Shown: positions 8,498 through 17,619 of the stretch, one piece after another
Layout of the letters: every line of letters begins with the position of its first letter
How positions within the stretch are numbered: position 1 is the stretch's first letter
Assembly: GCA_019636035.1 (NCBI GenBank)
Contig: JAHBYI010000001.1
Coordinates: 799,508-863,507 of the forward strand
Direction: 5' to 3'
From: Candidatus Paracaedibacteraceae bacterium
GTDB taxonomy: Bacteria; Pseudomonadota; Alphaproteobacteria; Paracaedibacterales; Paracaedibacteraceae
DNA: 64,000 nucleotides
Translations under genes and position numbers: made by a program
The notes under the pieces: generated by a model
The model's database searches: none
What the model saw: the letters and a program-made list of their open reading frames with translations, nothing else
Told to the model about the DNA's origin: nothing

Positions 8498-9838
8498 ATG
8501 ACAACAGCGATTATTTTGGCTGCGGGTATGGGAACCCGGATGAATTCCAGTCTACCAAAGGTTTTACATCCCATTGGGGGTAAAGCCATGGTTCATCATG
8601 TGATTGATCTGGCACAAACTATCCAAATGGATCAAGTCATTGTGGTTGCATCACCCTATTTGGATCAGAATAAGCTGAAGTCAGATCGCCTGATTGATGT
8701 GGTTGTTCAAGAGGATCCAAAAGGGACAGGGGATGCTGTTAGAGTTGCCTTAAGTGCTGTTGCTGACGACGAGCAAGATATTTTAATCCTAAGTGGTGAT
8801 GTGCCCTTAATTGAATTTGAGACGCTTCAGCCTCTTTTTGAAAAACGTCAATCGTGCCCTCATGATTTGCTAGTCTTAGCTATGCGGGTAGATGATCCGC
8901 GTCAATATGGTCGTCTTATCACGGATGGGGACGTTGTCAGCGAGATCGTCGAGTTCAAAGATGCAACACCTGAACAGCGGGACATTAATCTGTGTAATGC
9001 AGGTGTGTATCTGGTACCGGTCAAAATCTTGCGCCGGTTGATCCCACAGTTATCTGCCGAGAATGCGGCGGGCGAGTTATACCTGACAGATTGTATTGCT
9101 TTGAGTCAAGAGAATGGCTTTACAGCGCGTTATGTGGAAACACCGGCACCTGAGACCTTAAACGGTGTTAATAACCGAGCAGAACTTGCTCAGGCTGAGC
9201 AAATTATGCAAAAGCGTTGGCGTCAACGGATGATGCTGAGTGGTGTCACGTTGTTGGATCCGGACTCTGTTTATTTTTCTCATGACACGATCATCGGTAA
9301 AGATACGATTATTCATCCTCATGTTACGTTTGGTTGTGGTGTGATTATCGGCAATGATGTCACGGTTTTGCCCTTTTGCCATATGGCGCAGTGTGCTGTG
9401 AATGCCGGAGCTAGCATTGGCCCTTTTGCCCATTTGCGGACAGGTGCGGTTATCGGAGAGCAAGCTGCCGTTGGCAATTTTGTTGAAATTAAAGACACAA
9501 CGCTCGGGGCAAAAGCCAAGGTCAAACATCTGAGTTATTTGGGGAATGCACAGATCGGTGCGCGCGCGAATATTGGAGCAGGGACGATTACATGCAACTA
9601 TGATGGATTTAATAAATCCCCTACGTATGTCGGTGAGGATGCTTTTGTTGGTAGTAACACATCTCTGGTTGCCCCTGTGCAAATTGGTGAGGGTGCCATT
9701 GTTGCCGCGGGAAGTGTAATCACGGATAATGTTCCTGAACATTCCTTAGGTATTGCGCGCCAACAGCAAACCAATAAGCCGGTTTGGGCAAAAAATTTCA
9801 GGACGACTGCTAGCGAATTGAAGAAGCAGAAAGGTTAG
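8498..9838 (+). CDS. glmU: Bifunctional GlmU (N-acetyltransferase/uridylyltransferase)
   Basis: A 446-residue enzyme that acetylates glucosamine-1-phosphate and then couples it to UTP, making UDP-GlcNAc for peptidoglycan and lipid A. The N-terminal nucleotidyltransferase carries LAAGMGTRMNSSLPKVL (residues 6-22) and the GTGDAVRVAL region. From about residue 250 a left-handed beta helix of hexapeptide repeats ends with the acyltransferase segment NIGAGTITCNYDGFNK. It is paired with glmS 250 bp downstream, a common alphaproteobacterial arrangement, although a gene remnant now lies between them. Confidence 0.97.
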   Translation: MTTAIILAAGMGTRMNSSLPKVLHPIGGKAMVHHVIDLAQTIQMDQVIVVASPYLDQNKLKSDRLIDVVVQEDPKGTGDAVRVALSAVADDEQDILILSGDVPLIEFETLQPLFEKRQSCPHDLLVLAMRVDDPRQYGRLITDGDVVSEIVEFKDATPEQRDINLCNAGVYLVPVKILRRLIPQLSAENAAGELYLTDCIALSQENGFTARYVETPAPETLNGVNNRAELAQAEQIMQKRWRQRMMLSGVTLLDPDSVYFSHDTIIGKDTIIHPHVTFGCGVIIGNDVTVLPFCHMAQCAVNAGASIGPFAHLRTGAVIGEQAAVGNFVEIKDTTLGAKAKVKHLSYLGNAQIGARANIGAGTITCNYDGFNKSPTYVGEDAFVGSNTSLVAPVQIGEGAIVAAGSVITDNVPEHSLGIARQQQTNKPVWAKNFRTTASELKKQKG

Positions 9839-9840
9839 TT

Positions 9841-9950
9841 ATGTTCGGGATGGGGGGAGTATCTGTTGAAGAATTGCTAGCTCGACCTGAGAGCAAAACT
9901 CTTGAGTTTAAGCGTGATTTATCAGGATCAGATTTGGATCTAAGTCGTAT
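9841..9950 (+). pseudogene. Remnant of an AlbA_2/Schlafen-like domain gene
   Basis: The first 35 or so codons read as the start of an AlbA_2 (divergent AAA-4/Schlafen-like) domain, with VEELLARPESKTLEFKRDLS. This motif normally leads into a 150-500 residue protein. Here the similarity stops where a palindromic repeat element begins (about 9946). The frame then runs through the element and into glmS, ending at 10122 with no recognisable domain. I read it as a gene broken by element insertion or deletion. It starts 2 bp after the glmU stop codon. Confidence 0.65.
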
Positions 9951-10054
9951 CATTCCATTTAACCCTGATACAGCCAAATTCGTCGCTCATCTAGGTAAAC
10001 TAGGCATCGCTCCTCAGTTAACTATATCAAACTTAACTGAAACGACTATACATG
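9946..10054. repeat. Dispersed palindromic element, copy A
   Basis: An imperfect inverted repeat of about 105 bp. The left arm includes CCTGATACAGCCAAATTCG and the right arm GTTAACTATATCAAACTTAA; the tip is CTAG-GTAAA-CTAG. It shares its arms with copies near 21504, 36851, 37593 and 51704 and, more distantly, 22960 and 33130. It interrupts the AlbA-like remnant and ends about 37 bp before glmS. Confidence 0.82.
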
Positions 10055-10090
10055 ATAGATATCAAATAAATAGTAAAGTAGGAAAAATAA

Positions 10091-11917
10091 ATGTGTGGAA
10101 TTGTTGGAATTTTAGGCAATAAACCTGTGGCGCAACGATTGATTGATGGCCTCAAGCGATTGGAATATCGTGGCTATGATTCAGCAGGAATTGCAACCTT
10201 AGAATCAGGTCTATTGCATGTGTGTCGCGCTCAAGGGAAACTGGTTGCTTTGCAATCAGCCTTTGATTCATCGCCAATTATAGGTAACCTTGGGATTGGT
10301 CATACCCGTTGGGCAACGCACGGCGTTCCGAGCGAGGTCAATGCGCATCCTCATGTATCCAGCAAGGTCGCTGTTGTGCACAATGGTATTATTGAGAATT
10401 ATGCTCACTTAAAAGAGGCTTTGATTAAAAAAGGCCATGCGTTTGTCAGTCAAACAGACACTGAAGTTGTGACGCATACCATTACCGATTATCTGAATCA
10501 AGGGCTGTCTCCCTTTGATGCATTCAAAGCATCATTAAAGGATTTTCATGGGGCTTATGCTTTGGCCATTTTAATCAAAGATACACCGGATACCCTCTTT
10601 GTTGCACGTCGAGGTAGCCCCTTGGTGGTTGGTTTTGGTGACGGCGAAACCTATATCGGATCCGATGCTCTTGTTTTGGCTCCTTGGACAAAACAATTAT
10701 GTTATCTGGAAGAAGGGGACTATGCCATTCTAACGCCAGAAAAAGCAATGTTTTATAATGAGTACGGTCAATCAGTTGATCGTCCGATTAAAACAATCTC
10801 GATTAATGCGGATGCGGTGACAAAGGGGGGCTATGACCACTTTATGCTCAAGGAGATTTTTGAGCAACCAACCGCTGTTAAGGAAACGGTTGAGTCTTTG
10901 ATCGATCCTGTGTCTGAACGCTTAAAATTGCCTGTTGATGTGGATTGGAATGCCATCACTAAGATCACCATGGTTGCCTGTGGCACATCCTATTTTTCAA
11001 CAGCAGTGGCAAAATATTGGTTTGAAATGATTGCGAAATTGCCCGTTGAGGTTGATATTGCATCTGAGTTTCGTTACCGTGAATCCCCGTTACCAAAGGG
11101 TGGGGCTGCTTTGTTTATTTCCCAGTCAGGCGAGACAATCGATACACTTGAAGCGATGAAACAAGCCAAAGAAATGGATCAAACAACCATTGTTGTGGTG
11201 AATGTTCCTGAAAGCAGTATGGATCGCTTAGCGGATTATTCTTTCCATACCAAGGCGGGGCCTGAAATTGGTGTGGCATCCACCAAAGCCTTTACGTGTC
11301 AGCTTGCTGTCTTAGCAACATTATGCTTGGACGCAGCGATTAAGCGCGGTGTTTTGAGTGATGTAGAGGCTAAAGAATATGCGCAGCAGCTTTTGAATTT
11401 ACCCAATGAAATTTATGGGATTTTACAAAAAGAATCCGATTATCAACAAGTCGCAGAAACCCTTAAACCGGCGCGGGATGCTTTATACCTCGGTCGAGGA
11501 ACAAGTTTCCCGATTGCTATGGAAGGGGCACTCAAACTGAAAGAGATCTCTTACATTCATGCCGAAGGGTATGCCGCGGGTGAAATGAAGCACGGCCCTA
11601 TTGCCTTGATTGACCAGTTAATGCCGGTGATTGTTTTGGCACCGTTTGATAAATGGATGGTGAAAACCCTGTCAAACCTGCAAGAAGTTATTGCACGGGG
11701 GGGGATTGCCATTTGTTTTACGGATCGTATTGGCCGGGAACATATTCAAAAAGATCAAATTCCAACGCAAATTGTTGAAATGCCCATGACGCACCTTATG
11801 ACGGCACCGATCCTGTATGCCGTCCCAATGCAGCTTTTGTCTTACTATACGGCGTTATTGCGCGGAACCGATGTGGATCAGCCTCGGAATTTAGCGAAGT
11901 CTGTCACGGTTGAGTAG
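10091..11917 (+). CDS. glmS: GlmS glutamine-fructose-6-phosphate aminotransferase
   Basis: A 608-residue enzyme converting fructose-6-phosphate and glutamine to glucosamine-6-phosphate, the entry step to amino sugars. Cys2 of MCGIVGILGNK is the N-terminal nucleophile of the glutaminase domain (1-220), with the LEYRGYDSAGIA motif near residue 29. Two SIS sugar-isomerase domains follow (about 285-425 with SQSGETIDTL, and 455-590). The C terminus DQPRNLAKSVTVE is typical. An AGGA lies 7-8 nt before the ATG. No glmS ribozyme was seen upstream. Confidence 0.98.
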   Translation: MCGIVGILGNKPVAQRLIDGLKRLEYRGYDSAGIATLESGLLHVCRAQGKLVALQSAFDSSPIIGNLGIGHTRWATHGVPSEVNAHPHVSSKVAVVHNGIIENYAHLKEALIKKGHAFVSQTDTEVVTHTITDYLNQGLSPFDAFKASLKDFHGAYALAILIKDTPDTLFVARRGSPLVVGFGDGETYIGSDALVLAPWTKQLCYLEEGDYAILTPEKAMFYNEYGQSVDRPIKTISINADAVTKGGYDHFMLKEIFEQPTAVKETVESLIDPVSERLKLPVDVDWNAITKITMVACGTSYFSTAVAKYWFEMIAKLPVEVDIASEFRYRESPLPKGGAALFISQSGETIDTLEAMKQAKEMDQTTIVVVNVPESSMDRLADYSFHTKAGPEIGVASTKAFTCQLAVLATLCLDAAIKRGVLSDVEAKEYAQQLLNLPNEIYGILQKESDYQQVAETLKPARDALYLGRGTSFPIAMEGALKLKEISYIHAEGYAAGEMKHGPIALIDQLMPVIVLAPFDKWMVKTLSNLQEVIARGGIAICFTDRIGREHIQKDQIPTQIVEMPMTHLMTAPILYAVPMQLLSYYTALLRGTDVDQPRNLAKSVTVE

Positions 11918-12038
11918 TTGTGTTACGCTTAGTTTGGATGAGTGGGCAAAAAAATAAGATAAGCGATAGAAAATTATTGAATTATCATTATAAATATTTA
12001 TTTTATAAATAGGATTAACCGATAAGTAAATAATAATA

Positions 12039-12782
12039 ATGAAAATAACGCTCTCTCTTATAATAACAATGTCACTGATGTTGCCTGGTTTTTGTGTTGA
12101 TGATTTAAAAGGTCCTTATGATGGAGTAGCAAAGGTGTTAAAGCTGGACCCGTCCAAGGAAATGATTCCGCCATCATTGCTGGATAACCCGGAGTCCTTG
12201 ACCCTTTCGATATTACAGATTTTTGTGGAGCAAGCCAAATTTGATGCTCGATATAAACCGGCTTATGATGTTAAAAAAGGGGATGCAAAAAACTATACTT
12301 ACTTTACATCTCCGATAACATCGAATAAAGATCGTTGTTTTTATCTATATACAAGTCATCGTTTGGGGGCTGGCCTACTTGATGTTGTTACTTCCGGTAC
12401 TGTCGGCATTTTTTATCTGGGGTATCAAAAGACAGAATCATCAGCCATCCTGAAATATCAGTTGATTAGTACGGTTGATATTGATGACAATGGTGAGCAA
12501 AACCCCCCATTCCCTTACGAGTTTACAATTGAATATGTTCAAAAGAAATTAGTGCAGGACTTGACTCCGCAAGAACAAGAAAAAAGATCGCTTTTGCGTC
12601 GACAAAGAACATTAACTCATATTCGATTGGGAACGACCTATACTCCTAAAAAATTTGGTTCTGGTGATGAGAGTAACTCAAATGCGAGCTCATCATCGGA
12701 TGGTACTCTTGCAAAGAATGAAGGTGGTACCGAGAACAAGAAAAAGAACCATAAACGTGATCGATCTTCATCTGTTATTTAG
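12039..12782 (+). CDS. Predicted secreted protein of unknown function
   Basis: 247 residues, not recognised. Residues 1-19 form a plausible Sec signal peptide (a Lys, then ITLSLIITMSLMLPGF). The middle (about 60-170) is a compact alpha/beta-like region with FTSPITSNKDRCFYLYTSH. The last 50 residues are low-complexity Ser/Asn/Gly followed by a Lys/Arg cluster (KKKNHKRDRSSSV). The gene stands alone after glmS with its own terminator. A similar Ser-rich tail occurs on the secreted kinase-like protein at 50188-51645, which may indicate a shared export or host-facing role; this is inference. Confidence 0.6.
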   Translation: MKITLSLIITMSLMLPGFCVDDLKGPYDGVAKVLKLDPSKEMIPPSLLDNPESLTLSILQIFVEQAKFDARYKPAYDVKKGDAKNYTYFTSPITSNKDRCFYLYTSHRLGAGLLDVVTSGTVGIFYLGYQKTESSAILKYQLISTVDIDDNGEQNPPFPYEFTIEYVQKKLVQDLTPQEQEKRSLLRRQRTLTHIRLGTTYTPKKFGSGDESNSNASSSSDGTLAKNEGGTENKKKNHKRDRSSSVI

Positions 12783-12821
12783 GGAAGAATTCAACGCAAG
12801 TTAACGCATTTTAAACGAACT

Positions 12822-12852
12822 TAGGGTGGTTGAAAAAAACCGCCCTTTTTTG
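12822..12852 (+). terminator. Rho-independent terminator
   Basis: AGGGTGGTT and AACCGCCCT pair around a short A-rich loop and are followed directly by a T-run (12846-12851). It closes the secreted-protein gene and separates it from ftsH, which argues against starting ftsH upstream of it. Confidence 0.85.
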
Positions 12853-12919
12853 TGTGAATTGGTGTAAACTGAGGGTAAGTGAGGTTTTTCAGTCAATTTG
12901 GCTGTGCTGGAGGTTACTA

Positions 12920-14794
12920 ATGAACAATAATTCCAGAAATATGATTGTCTGGGCACTGGTTGCGATGCTGGTGTTTTCTATCTTTCAAATGATCCCGGGG
13001 GCGGGAACGCATTCGTCAGCTATGCCGATTGCCTATTCCGAAATGGTTAAGAATGTTGATGATGGCAAAGTTAAGGAAGTCATTATCCGCGGGAATACAA
13101 TCATTGGCACAATGGCTGATAATCATCAATTTATGACCTATGCGCCTTATGATTCGGCAGTTACCAATAAAATGATCGACAAGGGTGTCAAGGTTAAATA
13201 TGACAAGCCCGAAGAAGATATTTCCTTTATTCATTACTTTTTGTCGTGGTTGCCGATTCTGCTGTTGATCGCTTTTTCATTTTTTTCATTCCGTCAGATT
13301 CAGTCCGGTGGTAATAAGGCTATGGGGTTTGGTAAATCTCGGGCGCGGTTGATGGGGGAAAAGGCCGTTAAGGTTACTTTTGATGATGTGGCTGGCATTG
13401 ATGAAGCCAAGGCAGATCTTGAAGAAATTGTTGATTTCCTGAAAGATCCACAAAAATTCCAGCGTCTTGGCGGACGTATCCCACGTGGTGTCTTGCTCGT
13501 GGGGCCTCCCGGTACAGGTAAAACATTGTTAGCGCGATCCATTGCAGGTGAGGCAAACGTTCCTTTCTTTAGTATTTCCGGTTCTGACTTCGTTGAAATG
13601 TTTGTTGGCGTCGGTGCCAGCCGTGTCCGTGACATGTTTGAACAGGCTAAGAAAAACGCGCCCTGTATTGTTTTTATTGACGAAATCGATGCCGTTGGCC
13701 GTCATCGTGGTGCTGGTCTTGGTGGTGGTAATGATGAACGTGAGCAAACGCTGAACCAGCTCTTGGTTGAAATGGATGGTTTTGAGGAAAACGAGGGCGT
13801 CATCATTGTTGCTGCAACGAACCGTCCTGATGTCCTCGATCCGGCATTGTTACGCCCTGGGCGTTTTGACCGTCAGGTTGTCGTTCCCAATCCGGATATT
13901 AATGGCCGCGAAAAAATCCTGAAAGTCCATATGCGTAAAACGCCTATTTCCAATGATGTTGATGTGCGTGTCATTGCGCGCGGAACGCCTGGGTTTTCTG
14001 GGGCTGACCTGATGAACCTTGTCAACGAAGCCGCGTTGATGGCTGCGCGCCGTGGAAAGCTGGCCGTGGATATGATTGATTTTGAGCAGGCAAAAGATAA
14101 AATCCTGATGGGAGCAGAACGTCGTACCTTGGCAATGACCGATGATGAAAAACGCCTAACAGCTTATCATGAGGCTGGGCATGCCGTTATTGCCTTTTAT
14201 GAAAAGGATTCTGATCCGATTCACAAAGCGACAATTATACCGCGTGGTCGTGCTTTGGGGATGGTCATGCGCTTGCCGGAAGGTGATCGTATTTCCATGT
14301 CGCGGGCAAAAATCCTGGCTGATATCAAAGTTGCCATGGGCGGGAGAATCGCTGAGGAGATGATCTTTGGTGAGGATAAAGTGACTACAGGGGCATCCAG
14401 TGATATTAAGATGGCATCCGAATACGCCCGTCGTATGATTACCGAATGGGGCATGAGTGATAAGCTTGGTTTCCAGGCCTATGGTGAGCAGCAACAGGAA
14501 GTCTTCTTAGGGCAGGCACTAACGCAGCGTAAGCAAATTTCAGAACGGACAGCACAGATTATTGATGAAGAAGTCCAGGCTGTCTTGGATACCTGTTATA
14601 AAGCAGCAACAAAACTCTTGACTCAAAAAAAGGCAAAGCTAGAGTTACTGGCCAAAACATTACTGGATCATGAGACATTGAGTGGTGATGATATTAAGGT
14701 CTTGCTTGAAGAAGGTAAAGTACCCGAAGCTTCTGTTATTGAAGCTAAGCCAAAAAAACGAGCTTCAGTCCCGGAAGTTACTCTGGATGTTTAG
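12920..14794 (+). CDS. ftsH: FtsH ATP-dependent membrane zinc protease
   Basis: About 624 residues from ATG 12920, chosen because GGAGGT sits at 12909-12914 and the first transmembrane helix ([18 protein letters not shown]) follows at once. The longer frame from 12830 would cross a terminator. A second membrane helix lies at about 105-122. The AAA module has Walker A GPPGTGKT near residue 195, Walker [14 protein letters not shown] and a second region of homology ending in [11 protein letters not shown]. The zinc site HEAGH is near residue 417. FtsH degrades damaged membrane proteins and regulators such as LpxC and sigma-32. The C-terminal tail is charged and variable. Confidence 0.97.
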   Translation: MNNNSRNMIVWALVAMLVFSIFQMIPGAGTHSSAMPIAYSEMVKNVDDGKVKEVIIRGNTIIGTMADNHQFMTYAPYDSAVTNKMIDKGVKVKYDKPEEDISFIHYFLSWLPILLLIAFSFFSFRQIQSGGNKAMGFGKSRARLMGEKAVKVTFDDVAGIDEAKADLEEIVDFLKDPQKFQRLGGRIPRGVLLVGPPGTGKTLLARSIAGEANVPFFSISGSDFVEMFVGVGASRVRDMFEQAKKNAPCIVFIDEIDAVGRHRGAGLGGGNDEREQTLNQLLVEMDGFEENEGVIIVAATNRPDVLDPALLRPGRFDRQVVVPNPDINGREKILKVHMRKTPISNDVDVRVIARGTPGFSGADLMNLVNEAALMAARRGKLAVDMIDFEQAKDKILMGAERRTLAMTDDEKRLTAYHEAGHAVIAFYEKDSDPIHKATIIPRGRALGMVMRLPEGDRISMSRAKILADIKVAMGGRIAEEMIFGEDKVTTGASSDIKMASEYARRMITEWGMSDKLGFQAYGEQQQEVFLGQALTQRKQISERTAQIIDEEVQAVLDTCYKAATKLLTQKKAKLELLAKTLLDHETLSGDDIKVLLEEGKVPEASVIEAKPKKRASVPEVTLDV

Positions 14795-14828
14795 GCCGGA
14801 TCAGGAGCAGTCTTAACCATCAACAAAA

Positions 14829-14861
14829 CCCCTATCATCTCTAATCATAGTGAAATAGGGG
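14829..14861 (-). terminator. Possible terminator between ftsH and the convergent ATPase gene
   Basis: CCCCTAT (14829-14835) and ATAGGGG (14855-14861) can pair across a 19-nt loop. On the minus strand the stem is followed by TTTTGTT, so it would act on the minus-strand ATPase gene. The long loop makes it weak. Confidence 0.4.
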
Positions 14862-14893
14862 CATTCACGTACTTATTCGACCTCTTAATTTAG

Positions 14894-16129
14894 CTATGCC
14901 CATAGGCTGCTTATGGGGACAGCCCACATGCGGTCACCAAAAGATAAAACATCTTGCCCTGTATAGAGAACAATGCCTTGGAAGCGTTTATTTTTTGCTA
15001 CGGTTGTTTTAAACCATTCGAGGTTTTTAAAGTGTGACCTTTGAACAGAAGATCCGGCTTTGATCTCAATTCCTAAGAGATCACCATCAGCATTTTCAAT
15101 CAGAAAATCGATTTCATGTTTAGCCGCATCCCTATAGTGGTAAAGGGTATATTTGTTGTCATGAGCCTCAATAATACTGATGAGTTGTTGGTATACGAAT
15201 GTTTCAATGAGTTTGCCATTTCGCTCTCCATCCAGTTGGACTTGATCCAATGTCCACCGAAGAATTGACGTCATGAGACCTGTATCACTGAAGAGTAACT
15301 TATCTTTTCGTCTTGTACCTTCGTAGTCTGTGCTGGCCCATGCTTTGACTCGATCTATCAGATAGAGCGTCTCGAGAGCATTAACATAAGATTCAATTGT
15401 TGGTCGTTCGATTGATAAGGTGGAACCAATGGATTGGATGTTAATTTCCTTTGATGACCATGCTGCTAGAACTTGCAGCAACTTATACATGCTATCTTTT
15501 CGTCGAATGTTGACAATGTCTTTCAGATCACGCTCAATCAATGCTTTTATGTAGTCTTGATGCCATTTTGGTGCTTGTTCTGCCGGAAGAGCATGGGCTT
15601 CAGGGTAGCCACCAATGAACGCGAGTCGCAAATAATCGTCTTTGTTGTAACTCTTTTGGGGAATTGTGGTTTTGAACTGTCCTTCAAAGGCACGATCAAT
15701 AAAATCTGGGGGGGTGCCATGAATTTCGCCAAGACTTAAGGGGCGTAACCTAATGTTAGTGACGCGCCCTGCAAGAGATTCTGTAACACCCGGTAAAGAT
15801 TGGATATTGGCGGATCCTGTTAACAGAAAACGCCCATAGTTTTTATTTTCATCAACGTTTTTTTTGATTGCCTGTAGGAGTAAAGGGGATCTTTGTACTT
15901 CATCGATAATCATAAGCTCATTCCCATGGGCAACGAATCCTTCGGGATCGGCTATGGATGCCTCTAGCATCTGTATGCTATCTAATGTACGATAGATCGA
16001 ATTTGGTGTGGACACATCTTGGGCAAGGGTTGTTTTCCCGCATTGTCTGGCTCCGGCTAAGAGGATAACTCGCCGATATTGCAACGCATTTTTAACGGCC
16101 AGTGTTTGCCACCTTTTATAAGTTTCCAT
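14894..16129 (-). CDS. AAA_14/DUF4143-type ATPase (copy B)
   Basis: About 411 residues. Walker A AGARQCGKTT, Walker B LMIIDEVQRSP, sensor LLTGSANIQ and SLAGRVTNIRLRPLS define the AAA_14 ATPase. A winged-helix-like stretch (WSSKEINIQSIGSTLSIERP) and KLLFSDTGLM follow. The C-terminal domain has KHEIDFLIE and LGIEIKAGSS, the nuclease-like E-x-K pattern. The start is placed at METYKRW (16129) because GAGG lies 7 nt upstream; an in-frame ATG at 16141 has no such signal. It follows fliW on the same strand but has its own repeat-bearing promoter region, so it is probably not part of the flagellar operon. Confidence 0.86.
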   Translation of the reverse strand: METYKRWQTLAVKNALQYRRVILLAGARQCGKTTLAQDVSTPNSIYRTLDSIQMLEASIADPEGFVAHGNELMIIDEVQRSPLLLQAIKKNVDENKNYGRFLLTGSANIQSLPGVTESLAGRVTNIRLRPLSLGEIHGTPPDFIDRAFEGQFKTTIPQKSYNKDDYLRLAFIGGYPEAHALPAEQAPKWHQDYIKALIERDLKDIVNIRRKDSMYKLLQVLAAWSSKEINIQSIGSTLSIERPTIESYVNALETLYLIDRVKAWASTDYEGTRRKDKLLFSDTGLMTSILRWTLDQVQLDGERNGKLIETFVYQQLISIIEAHDNKYTLYHYRDAAKHEIDFLIENADGDLLGIEIKAGSSVQRSHFKNLEWFKTTVAKNKRFQGIVLYTGQDVLSFGDRMWAVPISSLWA

Positions 16130-16172
16130 GTTTTGCCTCATACCGTGACTCTAACTATAGGAAACATCAATT

Positions 16173-16242
16173 TCTCAAAATTGTAAATAGGAATGTATCA
16201 AAATTATAAATAGAATCTTCTCAAAATTATAAATAGAATGTG
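16173..16242. repeat. Three 23-bp iterons before the DUF4143 ATPase
   Basis: TCAAAATTRTAAATAGRAT occurs at 16175, 16198 and 16221, an exact 23-bp period in direct orientation. The array nearly fills the gap between the fliW stop (16251) and the ATPase start; its near edge is 46 bp from the ATG. With three short units and no longer spacers it is not a CRISPR. It reads as an operator array. Confidence 0.85.
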
Positions 16243-16250
16243 TTTTTTCC

Positions 16251-16670
16251 TTAAATTACCTGGGCAATCGGGTATTTGGGATCTGCGAGAACAAGCTGCC
16301 AACCACGATAGGATATCGGATGATAGACAAACGGGGCTCGCATGTTCACCGTCATTGATTTTGTACCATCATCATTAGTGTCAATGGAAATGATTGTATA
16401 AATCTTTACATCGTTTATTCCCAGATCAACCGCAGACAAAATGTTGGTAAAATCAGTTTCTGTGTATGAAATTCCACCCAAAACCAGATTTGGTAATTCC
16501 ATCATGATAAACTTAATAGTATTGTCTTCGACACTTTTGAGTTCCCAGAACGGATCATTGAGCTCAGAGAGGATGTAATGTTTTAAGTCATTAAACCCAA
16601 TGATTCCGTTTGGCATAATAACACGGTGTTCAGAGGGGATGTTTGTTGTTTCAAAAGATTGGTATTGCAT
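16251..16670 (-). CDS. fliW: Flagellar assembly factor FliW
   Basis: A 139-residue FliW protein. Matching family features are the early PNGIIGFNDLKHYIL, WELKSVEDNTIKFIMMELP, and the C-terminal TVNMRAPFVYHPISYRGWQLVLADPKYPI (counterpart of the usual MTVNL.AP...KYPI). In other bacteria FliW binds flagellin and releases or sequesters the RNA-binding regulator CsrA, matching flagellin synthesis to export. It is the last gene of the flagellar operon here, but no csrA follows it. FliW is mostly described outside Alphaproteobacteria. Confidence 0.87.
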   Translation of the reverse strand: MQYQSFETTNIPSEHRVIMPNGIIGFNDLKHYILSELNDPFWELKSVEDNTIKFIMMELPNLVLGGISYTETDFTNILSAVDLGINDVKIYTIISIDTNDDGTKSMTVNMRAPFVYHPISYRGWQLVLADPKYPIAQVI

Positions 16671-16701
16671 GGGTGTCTCCGTTATTAAGATTTTGTCTGA
16701 A

Positions 16702-17610
16702 CTACTTCATCTGGGTTATAAGGTCTTTGATTGAGTTTAATTGGCTTGTGGTGACAAACCGTGTCAACTCGAGCTGACTCTTGCTTTGCATATAATCCTG
16801 TAAAACTTGAGCTTGCGTACGATAACCGATTTCTTTGATGTTTTCCGTTAGACTTTGTTCTAACTCCAGCAACTCATCTTGGATGTTCAACAGGATATTT
16901 AAGTTACTGTCTAACTTACTGTTGGTGACAACCATATCTTCATGGGCTTGCAAGGCTAAATCGTTGGCTCGAGCAAGGCGTTCGTCCATGTCGGATGATG
17001 GAATATTAGCACAAAGCCTGAGGGCAAAGATGAGTTCCGATATTCCTGTATCATCAGCCCTGACAGGCGTTTCAACAACGGTATGATCATCGGCTCGGAA
17101 TGCAATATTTTGGGTGTTTCCTTGATAGTAGGCTAAATCCACAGGATCAGAAGTTCCAACGGCAGGTAATGCCCCCAAATCAACGACTGCCGCAATATTG
17201 GTTGCAGTCCCTGACATAAGGTATTTGCCGTCAAATCGGCCATTTAACAGGGATGTCAATTGATCGAGTTTATCATGAGCCCACGTCATGAGTTCTTGTG
17301 GTTTGGCAAGAGGGGAGCTGCGTAATAGGGAAACCCTTGTCTGCAGTTCAACGGCAATATCTCGCAGGGTGCCCATCTGATTCGAGACAAAAGACATACG
17401 TTCTTTGTTGAGGGTTGCGCTTTCTTGGTAATTTTGGATGCTGTGTAATATCAATTCCTGATTAATGAACTGACTAACGTTTTGGATGTCACCATAACCG
17501 GAAGAAATACCGCCACTGGTCATTTCAGCTGAGAAATTTTGATAGTCACGTTCATTTTGCAGAGCTGTCAGCTGTGTGTATCTGAGGGGGCTGAGATAAG
17601 GTGCTGTCAT
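16702..17610 (-). CDS. flgL: Flagellar hook-filament junction protein FlgL
   Basis: 302 residues with the flagellin-like N-terminal coiled coil (about 1-130: Leu/Asn-rich heptads, MSFVSNQMGTLRDIAVELQTRVSLL spanning residues 73-97), the FDGKYLMSGTATN segment typical of FlgL/HAP3, and a C-terminal helix ending QLNSIKDLITQMK. FlgL forms the second junction ring between hook and filament. It follows flgK by 9 bp, consistent with co-translation in the hook-associated protein operon. Confidence 0.9.
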   Translation of the reverse strand: MTAPYLSPLRYTQLTALQNERDYQNFSAEMTSGGISSGYGDIQNVSQFINQELILHSIQNYQESATLNKERMSFVSNQMGTLRDIAVELQTRVSLLRSSPLAKPQELMTWAHDKLDQLTSLLNGRFDGKYLMSGTATNIAAVVDLGALPAVGTSDPVDLAYYQGNTQNIAFRADDHTVVETPVRADDTGISELIFALRLCANIPSSDMDERLARANDLALQAHEDMVVTNSKLDSNLNILLNIQDELLELEQSLTENIKEIGYRTQAQVLQDYMQSKSQLELTRFVTTSQLNSIKDLITQMK

Positions 17611-17619
17611 TCTAAACTC

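Noticed and set aside
10050-10090. Possible glmS ribozyme or riboswitch in front of glmS.
   Set aside because: The space is about 40 bp after the palindromic element, too short, with no matching conserved core.
12830-12919. Upstream in-frame extension of ftsH.
   Set aside because: It overlaps a rho-independent terminator. ATG 12920 has GGAGGT and begins directly before the first membrane helix.
16173-16242. Possible small CRISPR array.
   Set aside because: Three units with a 23-bp total period leave no room for spacers, and no cas genes are present.
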